From Kosakonia sp. H02 (GTDB lineage: Bacteria > Pseudomonadota > Gammaproteobacteria > Enterobacterales > Enterobacteriaceae): a DNA stretch of 64,000 nucleotides. The translations under genes were made by a program, and so were the position numbers. A model generated the notes under the pieces. That model was not told the DNA's origin and ran no database searches. It worked only from the letters and a program-made list of their open reading frames with translations. Numbering within the stretch: position 1 is the stretch's first letter; each line of letters starts with the position of its first letter. This document shows, piece after piece, positions 1 to 7,335 of the stretch. The DNA is taken from the NCBI GenBank assembly GCA_030704225.1, contig CP131915.1, positions 1 through 64,000 of the forward strand, written 5' to 3'.

Positions 1-34
1 AGGCGTGCTCCTTCAGCCACTCGGACACCTCACC
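1..34 (-). tRNA. serX: tRNA-Ser (serX-like), 5' part only
   Basis: Read on the minus strand, the first 34 bases of a serine tRNA are present: acceptor arm GGTGAGG, the TGTCCGAGTGG D-arm signature typical of class II tRNA-Ser, and the start of the anticodon arm. The gene is cut by the left window edge, so the anticodon itself is not visible. The position next to ghrA and the sequence match E. coli serX (GGA anticodon), which is the basis for the name. A strong promoter precedes it. Confidence 0.88.
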
Positions 35-68
35 ACATTGTCTTCCCGTTGTTGCCGGGACGGGCGCT

Positions 69-97
69 AATGTAGGGAAAAGCCGTAACGCCGTCAA
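69..97 (-). promoter_or_regulatory. sigma-70 promoter of the tRNA-Ser gene
   Basis: On the minus strand TTGACG (92-97) and TACATT (69-74) are separated by exactly 17 bases. An A/T-rich stretch lies just upstream (98-120, UP-element-like) and a G+C-rich discriminator follows the -10, as is usual for stable-RNA promoters under stringent control. The spacing to the tRNA start at 34 leaves a short processed leader. Confidence 0.7.
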
Positions 98-277
98 TCC
101 TCTTTTTCAATAAATTGGCGCGTTTAGACAAACTTCCAACAACCTGCTTCTTAAACGTTCTGAAATCGCTTTTTTTCTCGTCACGGCACTTTCTGCACGT
201 GATGCGGGCGAGATTTGTTATGCTAATCAGCCGCATAAAAATAAACCGTCAACATCACAACACCCGCTGGAGTAGAG

Positions 278-1216
278 ATGGAAATTATCTTTTATCATCC
301 CACCTTTGATAACCACTACTGGGTGACTGCCCTGAGCAACGCGCTGCCGCAAGCCAATATCCGCATCTGGACGCCGGGAGATGATGCGCCAGCCGATTAT
401 GCATTGGTCTGGCATCCGCCTGTGGAGATGCTTAAAGGGCGTGCGCTGAAAGGCGTTTTCGCGCTGGGGGCCGGAGTCGATGCCATTCTCAGTCAGCTAA
501 AAGCCCACCCCGAAATGCTCGCCGATGCTGTACCGCTGTTTCGCCTGGAAGATACCGGTATGGCGCTACAAATGCAGGAATATGCCGTAAGCCGGGTGCT
601 GCACTGGTTTCGCCGTTTTGATGATTACCACGCATTGCAGCAACATGCGAAATGGCAGCCGCTTGATGAGTACGCACGCGAAGATTTCACTATCGGCATT
701 CTCGGCGCAGGTGTACTCGGCGCGAAAGTCGCTGAAAGCCTGCATTCGTGGGGGTTCCCGCTGCGCTGCTGGAGCCGCAGCCGTAAATCGCTGCCTGGCG
801 TGACCAGCTTTGCCGGCGCCAGCGAACTGAGTGATTTTCTGCACGGCACGCGCGTGTTGATAAACCTGTTGCCGAATACGCCCGAAACGGCGGGCATCAT
901 CAACCAGGCATTGCTTGAACAACTGGCAGACGACAGTTATGTGCTGAACCTGGCGCGCGGCGTTCATGTGGTTGAGGCCGATCTTTTACAGGCGCTGGAG
1001 AGCGGCAAAGTCAAAGGCGCGATGTTGGATGTTTTCCACCACGAGCCGTTAACGGCGAGCAATCCGCTGTGGGCGCATCCGCGCGTGGCAATCACCCCGC
1101 ATATCGCGGCCAACACACGGCCTGCTGAGGCGATTGCCTTTATTAGCCGCACCATCGGGCAACTGGAGCGTGGCGAGCCGGTGAGCGGGCGCGTGGACAG
1201 AGTGCGCGGTTACTGA
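278..1216 (+). CDS. ghrA: Glyoxylate/hydroxypyruvate reductase A
   Basis: 312 residues, the normal length for GhrA. It is a D-2-hydroxyacid dehydrogenase that reduces glyoxylate to glycolate and hydroxypyruvate to D-glycerate with NADPH in the cytoplasm. A GxGxxG dinucleotide-binding motif (GILGAGVLG, about residues 143-151) begins the Rossmann domain, and the Arg (NLARG), Glu (HHEPL) and His (TPHIAA) of the family catalytic triad are all present in the C-terminal half. The ATG is preceded by GGAGTAGAG. The gene stands alone, between the divergent tRNA gene and ycdX, and ends in its own terminator. Orthology to E. coli ghrA is supported by sequence and by the serX-ghrA-ycdX order. Confidence 0.95.
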   Translation: MEIIFYHPTFDNHYWVTALSNALPQANIRIWTPGDDAPADYALVWHPPVEMLKGRALKGVFALGAGVDAILSQLKAHPEMLADAVPLFRLEDTGMALQMQEYAVSRVLHWFRRFDDYHALQQHAKWQPLDEYAREDFTIGILGAGVLGAKVAESLHSWGFPLRCWSRSRKSLPGVTSFAGASELSDFLHGTRVLINLLPNTPETAGIINQALLEQLADDSYVLNLARGVHVVEADLLQALESGKVKGAMLDVFHHEPLTASNPLWAHPRVAITPHIAANTRPAEAIAFISRTIGQLERGEPVSGRVDRVRGY

Positions 1217-1221
1217 TACCC

Positions 1222-1242
1222 ACCCGGCTTTGCCGGGTTTTT
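1222..1242 (+). terminator. Rho-independent terminator of ghrA
   Basis: A 7-bp stem ACCCGGC / GCCGGGT with a TTT loop is followed by a run of T, starting six bases after the ghrA stop. Confidence 0.85.
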
Positions 1243-1300
1243 CATTAAACTGCATAACAATAGCTGCTATCCTTGCCAAAAATAACTCCAGGAGTGAGCC

Positions 1301-2038
1301 ATGTATCCCGTTGACCTGCACATGCATACCGTCGCCAGCACCCACGCTTACAGTACGCTTCACGATTATATTGCCGAGGCAAAACGCAAAGGGATCAAAC
1401 TCTTTGCCATTACCGATCACGGCCCGGATATGGCGGACGCGCCGCACTACTGGCATTTCGTCAATATGCGCATTTGGCCGCGCATCGTAGATGGCGTCGG
1501 CATTCTGCGCGGTATTGAGGCTAATATTAAAAATACCGCTGGCGAGATCGATTGCACCGGCCCGATGTTAACCTCACTGGATCTGATCATTGCGGGTTTC
1601 CACGAACCCGTATTCGCACCGCAGGATAAAGCCACCCATACAGAGGCGATGATTGCGACGATGGCCAGCGGCAATGTGCATATCATCAGTCATCCAGGTA
1701 ACCCGAAATTCGAAATCGATATTCCGGCAATAGCCGCCGCTGCGGCGAAATATAACGTGGCGCTGGAGATCAACAACTCCTCCTTTATTCATTCGCGCAA
1801 AGGCAGTGAAGCCAACTGTCGCGCCATCGCTGCGGCGGTGCGAGATGCAGGTGGCTGGGTCGCGCTGGGGTCGGATTCCCATACCTCTTTTACGCTGGGT
1901 GATTTTGTGGAATGCCGTAAAGTGCTGGATGACGTCGGATTCCCGGAAGATCGTATTTTGAATGTCTCGCCGCGCCGCCTGCTCAATTTCCTGGAGTCAC
2001 GCGGCATGGCACCGATTAGTGAATTTGCTGAACTTTAA
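1301..2038 (+). CDS. ycdX: PHP-family zinc phosphatase YcdX
   Basis: 245 residues. The N-terminal DLHMHT (His7, His9) followed by TDHG near residue 40 is the metal-binding signature of the PHP (polymerase and histidinol phosphatase) fold; further ligands ISHPGN and LGSDSH occur in the order expected for the trinuclear zinc site seen in E. coli YcdX. The family hydrolyses phosphomonoesters; the physiological substrate is uncertain, with a role in swarming reported in E. coli. The start is preceded by CAGGAGTGAG. ycdY follows after 19 bases, and YcdY is known to stimulate YcdX, so the two form a functional pair. Confidence 0.95.
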   Translation: MYPVDLHMHTVASTHAYSTLHDYIAEAKRKGIKLFAITDHGPDMADAPHYWHFVNMRIWPRIVDGVGILRGIEANIKNTAGEIDCTGPMLTSLDLIIAGFHEPVFAPQDKATHTEAMIATMASGNVHIISHPGNPKFEIDIPAIAAAAAKYNVALEINNSSFIHSRKGSEANCRAIAAAVRDAGGWVALGSDSHTSFTLGDFVECRKVLDDVGFPEDRILNVSPRRLLNFLESRGMAPISEFAEL

Positions 2039-2057
2039 TACTGACTGGAACAACTGA

Positions 2058-2612
2058 ATGAATGAATTTTCTATCCTCTGCCGCGTGTTGGGCTCGTTGT
2101 TTTACCGCCAGCCGCAAGATCCCCTGCTGGTGCCGCTTTACACCCTGATCCGCGAGGGGAAGCTGGCGCAAAGCTGGCCGCTTGAGCAGGACGAATTGCT
2201 CGAACGGTTGCAGAAAAACTGCGATGCACAAACGTTGGCAGCGGATTACAACGCACTGTTTGTCGGCGACGAATGCCGCGTGCCGCCGTACCGTAGTGCG
2301 TGGCAGGAAGGGGCAACGGAAGCCGAAGTGCGTTCCTTCTTATCGAGCCGTGGTATGCCGTTAACCGATGCGCCTGCCGATCATATCGGTACGCTATTAC
2401 TGGCGGCCTCCTGGCTGGAAGACCAGTCGGCGGAAGATGAAAGCGAAGCTCTGGAAACGCTGTTTGCCGACTATCTGCTGCCGTGGTGTGACGCCTTCTT
2501 CGGCAAAGTCGAAGCACACGCCACCACGCCGTTCTGGCGCACCCTGGCTCCGCTGTCGCGCGACGCTATTGCTGCGATGTGGGAAGAGTTGCAGGAAGCG
2601 TCCGACGGATAA
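2058..2612 (+). CDS. ycdY: YcdY, TorD-family chaperone of YcdX
   Basis: 184 residues, all-alpha protein of the TorD/DmsD (redox enzyme maturation) chaperone family; the conserved family motif around Y-x-x-LF (DYNALFVG, about residue 65) and PPYRS is present. In E. coli YcdY helps load metal into YcdX rather than serving a Tat-exported molybdoenzyme. It is co-directional with ycdX and likely co-transcribed. In E. coli ycdZ follows; here there is no ycdZ and a strong hairpin separates ycdY from the convergent csgG. Confidence 0.93.
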   Translation: MNEFSILCRVLGSLFYRQPQDPLLVPLYTLIREGKLAQSWPLEQDELLERLQKNCDAQTLAADYNALFVGDECRVPPYRSAWQEGATEAEVRSFLSSRGMPLTDAPADHIGTLLLAASWLEDQSAEDESEALETLFADYLLPWCDAFFGKVEAHATTPFWRTLAPLSRDAIAAMWEELQEASDG

Positions 2613-2618
2613 GTTCAT

Positions 2619-2648
2619 GCACAGCGTGACCTTAAGGCCACGCTGTGC
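2619..2648. terminator. Hairpin between convergent ycdY and csgG
   Basis: A 10-bp perfect inverted repeat, GCACAGCGTG / CACGCTGTGC, lies between the two stop codons and can form on either transcript. No clear T-run flanks it on either side, so it may act as a bidirectional terminator or a 3'-end stabiliser. Confidence 0.6.
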
Positions 2649-2653
2649 AGATA

Positions 2654-3487
2654 TCAGGACTCCGTCGGTACCGCCATGGTGCGGTATTTGGTCAATATCT
2701 CGTTATTACGCTCCGCCCTGTTTTGCAAATCCCACAATCCTCTGTCGATGCCGTCATTAATAAGCAGGATCACGCCCGTCTCAATGGCCGACATCAGGCA
2801 CAGCATCACCGGCTCGTTAGCGGTATAGCCGATTTCGCCCTCCAGCAGACGCTGGTAATCGATAAAACGGAACACGCCCGCCTGCACCTCATAAGAGAGG
2901 ATCGTTTTGCTGGTATTCACGGAGGAGAGAATTTCGCCGGTGCTGACGTTAACCACCCGCAAGTTAACGGCAATCTGATCCAGCTGATACTGCGTATCGC
3001 CGCCTATACCAAAGTAACGCGCACCAATCCCGCCCGATTTTACATTGCTCTCATAACCAATAATTGAACCTTCCACCATCACATTCGCGGCGGTCAGTGA
3101 TTGCAGCGGACCACGATTATTGACCGCCACGGTGCCATTTTCCTGCGCGGCGCGAATAATCTTGCGCTCGTTGAGCAGGTTTTGCAGACCCTGACGCTCC
3201 AGCGGGACGAACCAGCGGGAATCTTTCAGAGCGGTTACCAGCATGGCTGTTGCGCTCTGCGGCACGGCAGTGGAGAAGTTACTGGCCGGATAGGGCTTAA
3301 ATTGCCCGGTTTCATCCTGAATATTGTAAACCGAGACGAAAATCTTCCCCGATGGCATAGGCAAATTCGTCAGGTCGCTATAGCTCTGGGCGCGTGGCAA
3401 CAACGTGGGTCTGGCGGCTTGTTTTGGCGGCGCGGTTAAGCATCCGCTTAATAAGCACACGGCGAATAAAAGAAATAAGCGCGGCAT
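2654..3487 (-). CDS. csgG: Curli outer-membrane secretion lipoprotein CsgG
   Basis: 277 residues, family length. The N-terminus ends in a lipobox LLSGC with Cys16 as lipid-modified residue. CsgG forms a nonameric outer-membrane channel that exports CsgA, CsgB and CsgF; the constriction-loop region (around ILVGGA-equivalent NVMVEGSIIGYESN) and the C-terminal RYFGIGGDTQYQLDQIAV segment are well conserved. It is the last gene of csgDEFG, 11 bases after csgF. Confidence 0.97.
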   Translation of the reverse strand: MPRLFLLFAVCLLSGCLTAPPKQAARPTLLPRAQSYSDLTNLPMPSGKIFVSVYNIQDETGQFKPYPASNFSTAVPQSATAMLVTALKDSRWFVPLERQGLQNLLNERKIIRAAQENGTVAVNNRGPLQSLTAANVMVEGSIIGYESNVKSGGIGARYFGIGGDTQYQLDQIAVNLRVVNVSTGEILSSVNTSKTILSYEVQAGVFRFIDYQRLLEGEIGYTANEPVMLCLMSAIETGVILLINDGIDRGLWDLQNRAERNNEILTKYRTMAVPTES

Positions 3488-3498
3488 AGAAATTGTCC

Positions 3499-3912
3499 TT
3501 AAAAATCGGTGGAACCGCTTTGCAAACCCGATACCTCAATGGTGGAGGTTTTGCCGGTTTTGCGGTCGGTGACATTTAATTGCAACTGCCCGTCTTTATT
3601 TGAGATATCGACGATGAAATCACTGGTCACCATGCGCCCCGGTTTTCCGGTGTTGATATTGGTGAGCAAGCCACCCAATATTTGCGACTGGATAGCCTGC
3701 GTAAAGTTATCCAGTGCCGACGATGTTTCGATGCCGTAATCGTCATAGTCGGGATCTTTATACGAGTTTTGCGCCTGGGCGCTATTTAATAAAAAAGAAC
3801 CGTTATTGGGATTGCCGCCAAAATTAGGGTTACGAAATTGAAATGTCATATTTCCCGCCCAGCTTGCAGGGACAATAAGCAGCAGCGAGAGTAGGGCATA
3901 TGCGATACGCAT
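3499..3912 (-). CDS. csgF: Curli assembly factor CsgF
   Basis: 137 residues with a signal peptide (about 1-19, cleavage after SWA). The mature N-terminus GNMTFQFRNPNFGGNP is the segment known to insert into the CsgG channel and form the second constriction; the rest is exposed and helps anchor the CsgB nucleator at the surface. It sits between csgE and csgG in the minus-strand operon. Confidence 0.96.
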   Translation of the reverse strand: MRIAYALLSLLLIVPASWAGNMTFQFRNPNFGGNPNNGSFLLNSAQAQNSYKDPDYDDYGIETSSALDNFTQAIQSQILGGLLTNINTGKPGRMVTSDFIVDISNKDGQLQLNVTDRKTGKTSTIEVSGLQSGSTDF

Positions 3913-3938
3913 ATTCGCCTCCAGGTAAGCGTTACGGT

Positions 3939-4325
3939 TTAATATTCGTCGCTCGCCAAATCACCAATGCTGAGCAGCGCCTGGTTTATTTGTTGGCGTT
4001 CGAGTGCTTGCTGGGTTTGCTCCAGCGCAATATCGACATTCTGAGTAAAATCGCGCCGCGTCGGGAAAAGGAAGGTCTGGTAAACCACTTGCTGATTAAT
4101 TGCAATGGTTATCCAGCTTCCCCAGCGGGCGCTTGGTCGTTCATTGATGGTTAAATTCCCCTTCCAGCTACTTTCCCATTTATCACTAAAGGCACGATAG
4201 AAGTCATGACCGACGGAGGAGACCGTGTGATCGGTTAATAAACCGGGTATCTCCACTTCCACCGCGCTTACGTTGCCCACGGCAAGCAGTAAACCGCCTG
4301 TCGCTAAAAGGATTGCGCGTTTCAT
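3939..4325 (-). CDS. csgE: Periplasmic curli specificity factor CsgE
   Basis: 128 residues with an N-terminal signal peptide (cleavage near VSA). CsgE caps the periplasmic side of CsgG and directs CsgA to the channel. The conserved GLLTDHT, DFYRAFSDKW and GNLTINERPSARWGS blocks match the family. The ATG lies 4 bases beyond the csgD stop codon, consistent with coupled translation. Confidence 0.96.
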   Translation of the reverse strand: MKRAILLATGGLLLAVGNVSAVEVEIPGLLTDHTVSSVGHDFYRAFSDKWESSWKGNLTINERPSARWGSWITIAINQQVVYQTFLFPTRRDFTQNVDIALEQTQQALERQQINQALLSIGDLASDEY

Positions 4326-4329
4326 TGCC

Positions 4330-4980
4330 TTATCGCCTGAGGTTATCGTTAGCCCAGGAGACAGCCTGGGTGCGATTTTTAACCGCTATCTTCCTGAAAA
4401 GATTATAAAGATGGGTTTTAACGGTATTTTCGCTAATAAACAGAGAGCGGGCTATTTCAATATTTGATGCGCCAACCCGCAGCTTGTTGAGGATCTCTTT
4501 TTCGCGGTGCGTGAGCAAAGAGGATTCATTGCTGTAATAACGATAATTTCCGGCGTGAGTAATCAGATAGTTAGCAAGTTTCTGCGAAAAATAACACTCT
4601 CCACGCCTGATCCCCTGTAATCCGTCGATGAGTTGAGTCTGATCGTCTGATGCGTAAAAGACACCAGTGATATTTGGCCAGCTTTCGATTTCATGAAAGG
4701 GATATTCATTAGGTGTGTTTAATAACAGTAATTTCAAATTCTTGTTAGACCGGGCTAAAGCCGTTTGCCAGTGATGAATGCTTTTTTTATCGGCATCCAT
4801 CATATCGAATATAACAACGCTTTGTGGCGGAACATCGTCAAGAGATCGTTGAATATTCTGCAATTTTCCTGGCAATGCCAGCGCTTTTTTTAAATGCTGT
4901 AACAGCGCTGTTGCCTGTAATGACGGTTTCGTAATCAACAATAAAAGAGGAATGACAGAACTATGGACATCATTAAACAT
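4330..4980 (-). CDS. csgD: Biofilm master regulator CsgD
   Basis: 216 residues when started at MFNDVHSS; an in-frame ATG 13 codons upstream has no family support, so the shorter start is chosen. The N-terminal half is a degenerate receiver domain (LLLITK..., VVIFDMMDAD) and the C-terminus is a LuxR-type helix-turn-helix: LTHREKEILNKLRVGASN followed by EIARSLFISENTVKTHLYN. CsgD activates csgBAC and adrA/dgcC-type targets. It is the first gene of csgDEFG, transcribed divergently from csgBAC out of the 427-base intergenic region. Confidence 0.97.
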   Translation of the reverse strand: MFNDVHSSVIPLLLLITKPSLQATALLQHLKKALALPGKLQNIQRSLDDVPPQSVVIFDMMDADKKSIHHWQTALARSNKNLKLLLLNTPNEYPFHEIESWPNITGVFYASDDQTQLIDGLQGIRRGECYFSQKLANYLITHAGNYRYYSNESSLLTHREKEILNKLRVGASNIEIARSLFISENTVKTHLYNLFRKIAVKNRTQAVSWANDNLRR

Positions 4981-5407
4981 GATGAGACCCCGCTTATTTT
5001 TATCCGCAGCTATCCCCATGTATTAATGGGGAAACCAGAAGTACTGACAGATGCTGTTTTGCTTATATAGGAATAAGTACTCAGCCCATAAAGGGGAAAA
5101 TAAGAAGAAGTGATTAAGACTGCCGTTTCAATCTAACCCTTACAAACGTTAATGCAAGTGTGAATCATGTAACATAATGTAAAATTAAATATTAAAATGT
5201 TATTTTTACTTTTGGCATCCGCAGTATTAGGGCGTTTCAGCCCTTTACAGACGATCCTCATAATGACGAAGGTATGAGTAATAAGAGCTTTCATGCGTTG
5301 GCGTGACCTGGATGGATAAAATCCAACTTGCGTGTGAGATATTTTATTTTTAATCCGCCCATACTCATTTCCGTAACGCAGAATTAACGAATTGTGGCGG
5401 TGACAGC
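4981..5407. promoter_or_regulatory. csgD-csgB divergent regulatory region (427 bases)
   Basis: No gene is seen here. The A/T-rich centre (about 5140-5215) is flanked by the two start regions. In E. coli this interval binds OmpR, IHF, H-NS, CpxR, MlrA and CsgD, and is about 750 bases long; here it is much shorter. A CsgD-box-like site lies at 5331-5341. Individual OmpR or IHF sites cannot be assigned with confidence by eye. Confidence 0.75.
5331..5341 (+). promoter_or_regulatory. Putative CsgD box upstream of csgB
   Basis: CGTGTGAGATA matches the published CsgD consensus CGGGKGAGNKA at 10 of 11 positions and ends 66 bases before the csgB start. A possible -10 (CATACT, 5359-5364) follows. This is a plausible activator site for csgBAC. 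Confidence 0.5.
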
Positions 5408-5848
5408 ATGAAAAGCAAAATGGTTTTTATGATGTTAACCATGCTGACGGGGCCGGGTATTGCCACCGCAGCAGGCTATGACCTGGCAGGTTCTGAATAT
5501 AATTTGTCGCTCAATGAGTTAAATCAGGTGGCGAATATTGATCAGCGTGGCAACAATAATAATGCGCTTATTAATCAGAACGGTTCAAAATTAACAGGCG
5601 TTATTTCCCAGCAGGGTGGGCGTAATTCCTCGCAGGTAAATCAAAGCGGTAGCGATAACTTTGCTTATATTGCCCAGGCAGGAAATGCCAATCAGGCAAA
5701 TATTACGCAAGGAGCTTACGGAAATAGCGCAGTGATATTGCAAAAGGGCTCGGGTAACCGGGCCGATATAATGCAATACGGTACTCAAAAGACGGCAGTT
5801 GTAGTGCAAAGACAGTCGCAAATGGCCATCCGCGTTATTCAACGCTAA
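5408..5848 (+). CDS. csgB: Curli nucleator subunit CsgB
   Basis: 146 residues, starting with a signal peptide (cleavage near TAAA). The body carries five imperfect repeats of about 22 residues with the amyloid N-x-x-x-x-x-Q-x-G-x-x-N pattern, such as NQVANIDQRGNNNNALINQ. The last repeat is positively charged (VVQRQSQMAIRVIQR), the feature that lets CsgB stay at the cell surface and template CsgA. It is the first gene of csgBAC, 40 bases upstream of csgA. Confidence 0.97.
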   Translation: MKSKMVFMMLTMLTGPGIATAAGYDLAGSEYNLSLNELNQVANIDQRGNNNNALINQNGSKLTGVISQQGGRNSSQVNQSGSDNFAYIAQAGNANQANITQGAYGNSAVILQKGSGNRADIMQYGTQKTAVVVQRQSQMAIRVIQR

Positions 5849-5888
5849 ATGTCCGGCGGCTTTCATATCAATCCGATGGGGGTTTACC

Positions 5889-6329
5889 ATGAAACTTTTC
5901 AAAGTGGCAGCAGTAGCAGCGATTGTTGTTTCAGCCAGCGCCTTTGCCGGCAGTGTTCCGCAATATGGTCACGGCGGTGGCGGCAGTAGCGGCCCGAATT
6001 CTGAATTGAGTATCTATCAATACGGCAGTGCTAACGCTGCGCTGGCACTGCAAACCGATGCGCGCAACTCCGATCTCACTATCACGCAACACGGCTCTGC
6101 CAACGCTGCGGATGTAGGGCAAGGCTCGGATGAGAGTACCATTGATTTACTGCAAAGTGGCTCGCATAACAATGCGACGCTTGATCAGTGGAACAGCCGC
6201 GAGTCTGATATTTCAGTGCGTCAGTTTGGTGGCGGGAACGCCGCGCTGGTTAACCAGACGGCATCAGCCTCGTCGGTTACCGTGCAGCAAACGGGCTTTG
6301 GTAATAACGCCACCGCCAATCAGTACTGA
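5889..6329 (+). CDS. csgA: Major curlin subunit CsgA
   Basis: 146 residues, slightly shorter than the 151 of E. coli because of the Gly-rich N-terminal secretion segment. A signal peptide (to SAFA) is followed by GSVPQYGHGGGGSSGP and then five repeats R1-R5: SELSIYQYGSANAALALQ, SDLTITQHGSANAADVGQ, STIDLLQSGSHNNATLDQ, SDISVRQFGGGNAALVNQ, SSVTVQQTGFGNNATANQ. Each has the Gln/Asn ladder of the beta-solenoid amyloid. It ends in NQY like other CsgA. A strong terminator follows. Confidence 0.98.
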   Translation: MKLFKVAAVAAIVVSASAFAGSVPQYGHGGGGSSGPNSELSIYQYGSANAALALQTDARNSDLTITQHGSANAADVGQGSDESTIDLLQSGSHNNATLDQWNSRESDISVRQFGGGNAALVNQTASASSVTVQQTGFGNNATANQY

Positions 6330-6345
6330 CCGTCATTCTGAGATA

Positions 6346-6370
6346 AACAGGGCTGCGGCCCTGTTTTTTT
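6346..6370 (+). terminator. Terminator between csgA and csgC
   Basis: An 8-bp stem AACAGGGC / GCCCTGTT with loop TGCG is followed by seven T. It lies 16 bases after csgA and 10 bases before csgC, so most transcripts should end after csgA, keeping CsgC low relative to the subunits. Confidence 0.85.
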
Positions 6371-6379
6371 GGAGCCATT

Positions 6380-6703
6380 ATGCCAAATCTGGTATTGCTG
6401 GCCGCGCTAACCAGCCAGATCACATTTACCACGGCGCATCAGGGCGATATTTATACCATCACCCCGCTGGTGGAAGTGGCACAGCCGTGCGTCTGTCAGG
6501 TCCAAATCATTACCGAACGCGAAAGTGCAGGGGGCGTAAGCCAGAGCCGACAACGCAGCCTGATGAACCTTAATGCCAACCAACCTACCGCACTTTCACA
6601 CCTCACGATGAATATCCCGGCGCAGGCGAAAGTCAGCATTACTGTCACCGTCACGGATGGTCAGTCCCTGCAACTGATCCAGCAGTGGTCTCCGGAGCAT
6701 TGA
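6380..6703 (+). CDS. csgC: Periplasmic curli inhibitor CsgC
   Basis: 107 residues. CsgC is a periplasmic Ig-like beta protein that blocks premature CsgA polymerisation. The characteristic C-x-C (PCVCQV, about residues 39-44) is present. The short N-terminal hydrophobic stretch (MPNLVLLAALTSQITF) serves as signal sequence. The ATG overlaps no other gene and has GGAGCC upstream. Translation probably depends on read-through of the csgA terminator. Confidence 0.9.
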   Translation: MPNLVLLAALTSQITFTTAHQGDIYTITPLVEVAQPCVCQVQIITERESAGGVSQSRQRSLMNLNANQPTALSHLTMNIPAQAKVSITVTVTDGQSLQLIQQWSPEH

Positions 6704-6792
6704 TCCCGCGCGATAAGTTGTGCGCGCCATTTCCTTCCCGGCCAGGATACACTTAGTGAATCAAACCGTAATGGGTCGGAAAGGGGGCAATA

Positions 6793-7335
6793 ATGGAATC
6801 ACGGATGCAGGTACTTCATGGGGATATCACCACCCTCGATGTGGATGTCATTGTCAATGCGGCAAATTCATCGCTGCTTGGCGGTGGCGGTGTGGATGGC
6901 GCAATCCACCGCGCGGCAGGGCCTGAACTACTGGAAGCGTGCCGGCAAGTGCGTCAGGAACAGGGCGAGTGTCCGCCTGGCCATGCGGTGATCACCACTG
7001 CGGGAAATCTGAAAGCGAAGGCGGTAATCCACGCCGTTGGGCCTGTCTGGCGCGGCGGGAATGACAATGAAGCCCATTTGCTGGAAGACGCCTATCGAAA
7101 CAGCCTGAAGCTCGCCGATGCGAATAGCTATACCACTATCGCGTTTCCCGCGATCAGCACCGGGATATATGGCTACCCGAAAGCGGCAGCCGCGGAGATA
7201 GCCGTAAACACCGTTTCGGATTATCTAACCCGCCATTCTCTGTTACGGCAGATATACTTTGTCTGCTATGACGATGAAACTACCCGACTCTATCAACGCC
7301 TACTCACCCAACAGGGCGACGAACCCACCACCTGA
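6793..7335 (+). CDS. ymdB: Macrodomain O-acetyl-ADP-ribose deacetylase YmdB
   Basis: 180 residues, a single macrodomain. The ligand-binding segments GDITTLDVDVIVNAAN, LLGGGGVDGAIHRAAGP and the ISTGIYGYP loop are intact, including the Asn and Asp used by the family to hydrolyse O-acetyl-ADP-ribose. In E. coli YmdB also inhibits RNase III. In E. coli ymdA lies between csgC and ymdB; here it is absent. The next gene, clsC, begins inside the 3' end of ymdB. Confidence 0.95.
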   Translation: MESRMQVLHGDITTLDVDVIVNAANSSLLGGGGVDGAIHRAAGPELLEACRQVRQEQGECPPGHAVITTAGNLKAKAVIHAVGPVWRGGNDNEAHLLEDAYRNSLKLADANSYTTIAFPAISTGIYGYPKAAAAEIAVNTVSDYLTRHSLLRQIYFVCYDDETTRLYQRLLTQQGDEPTT

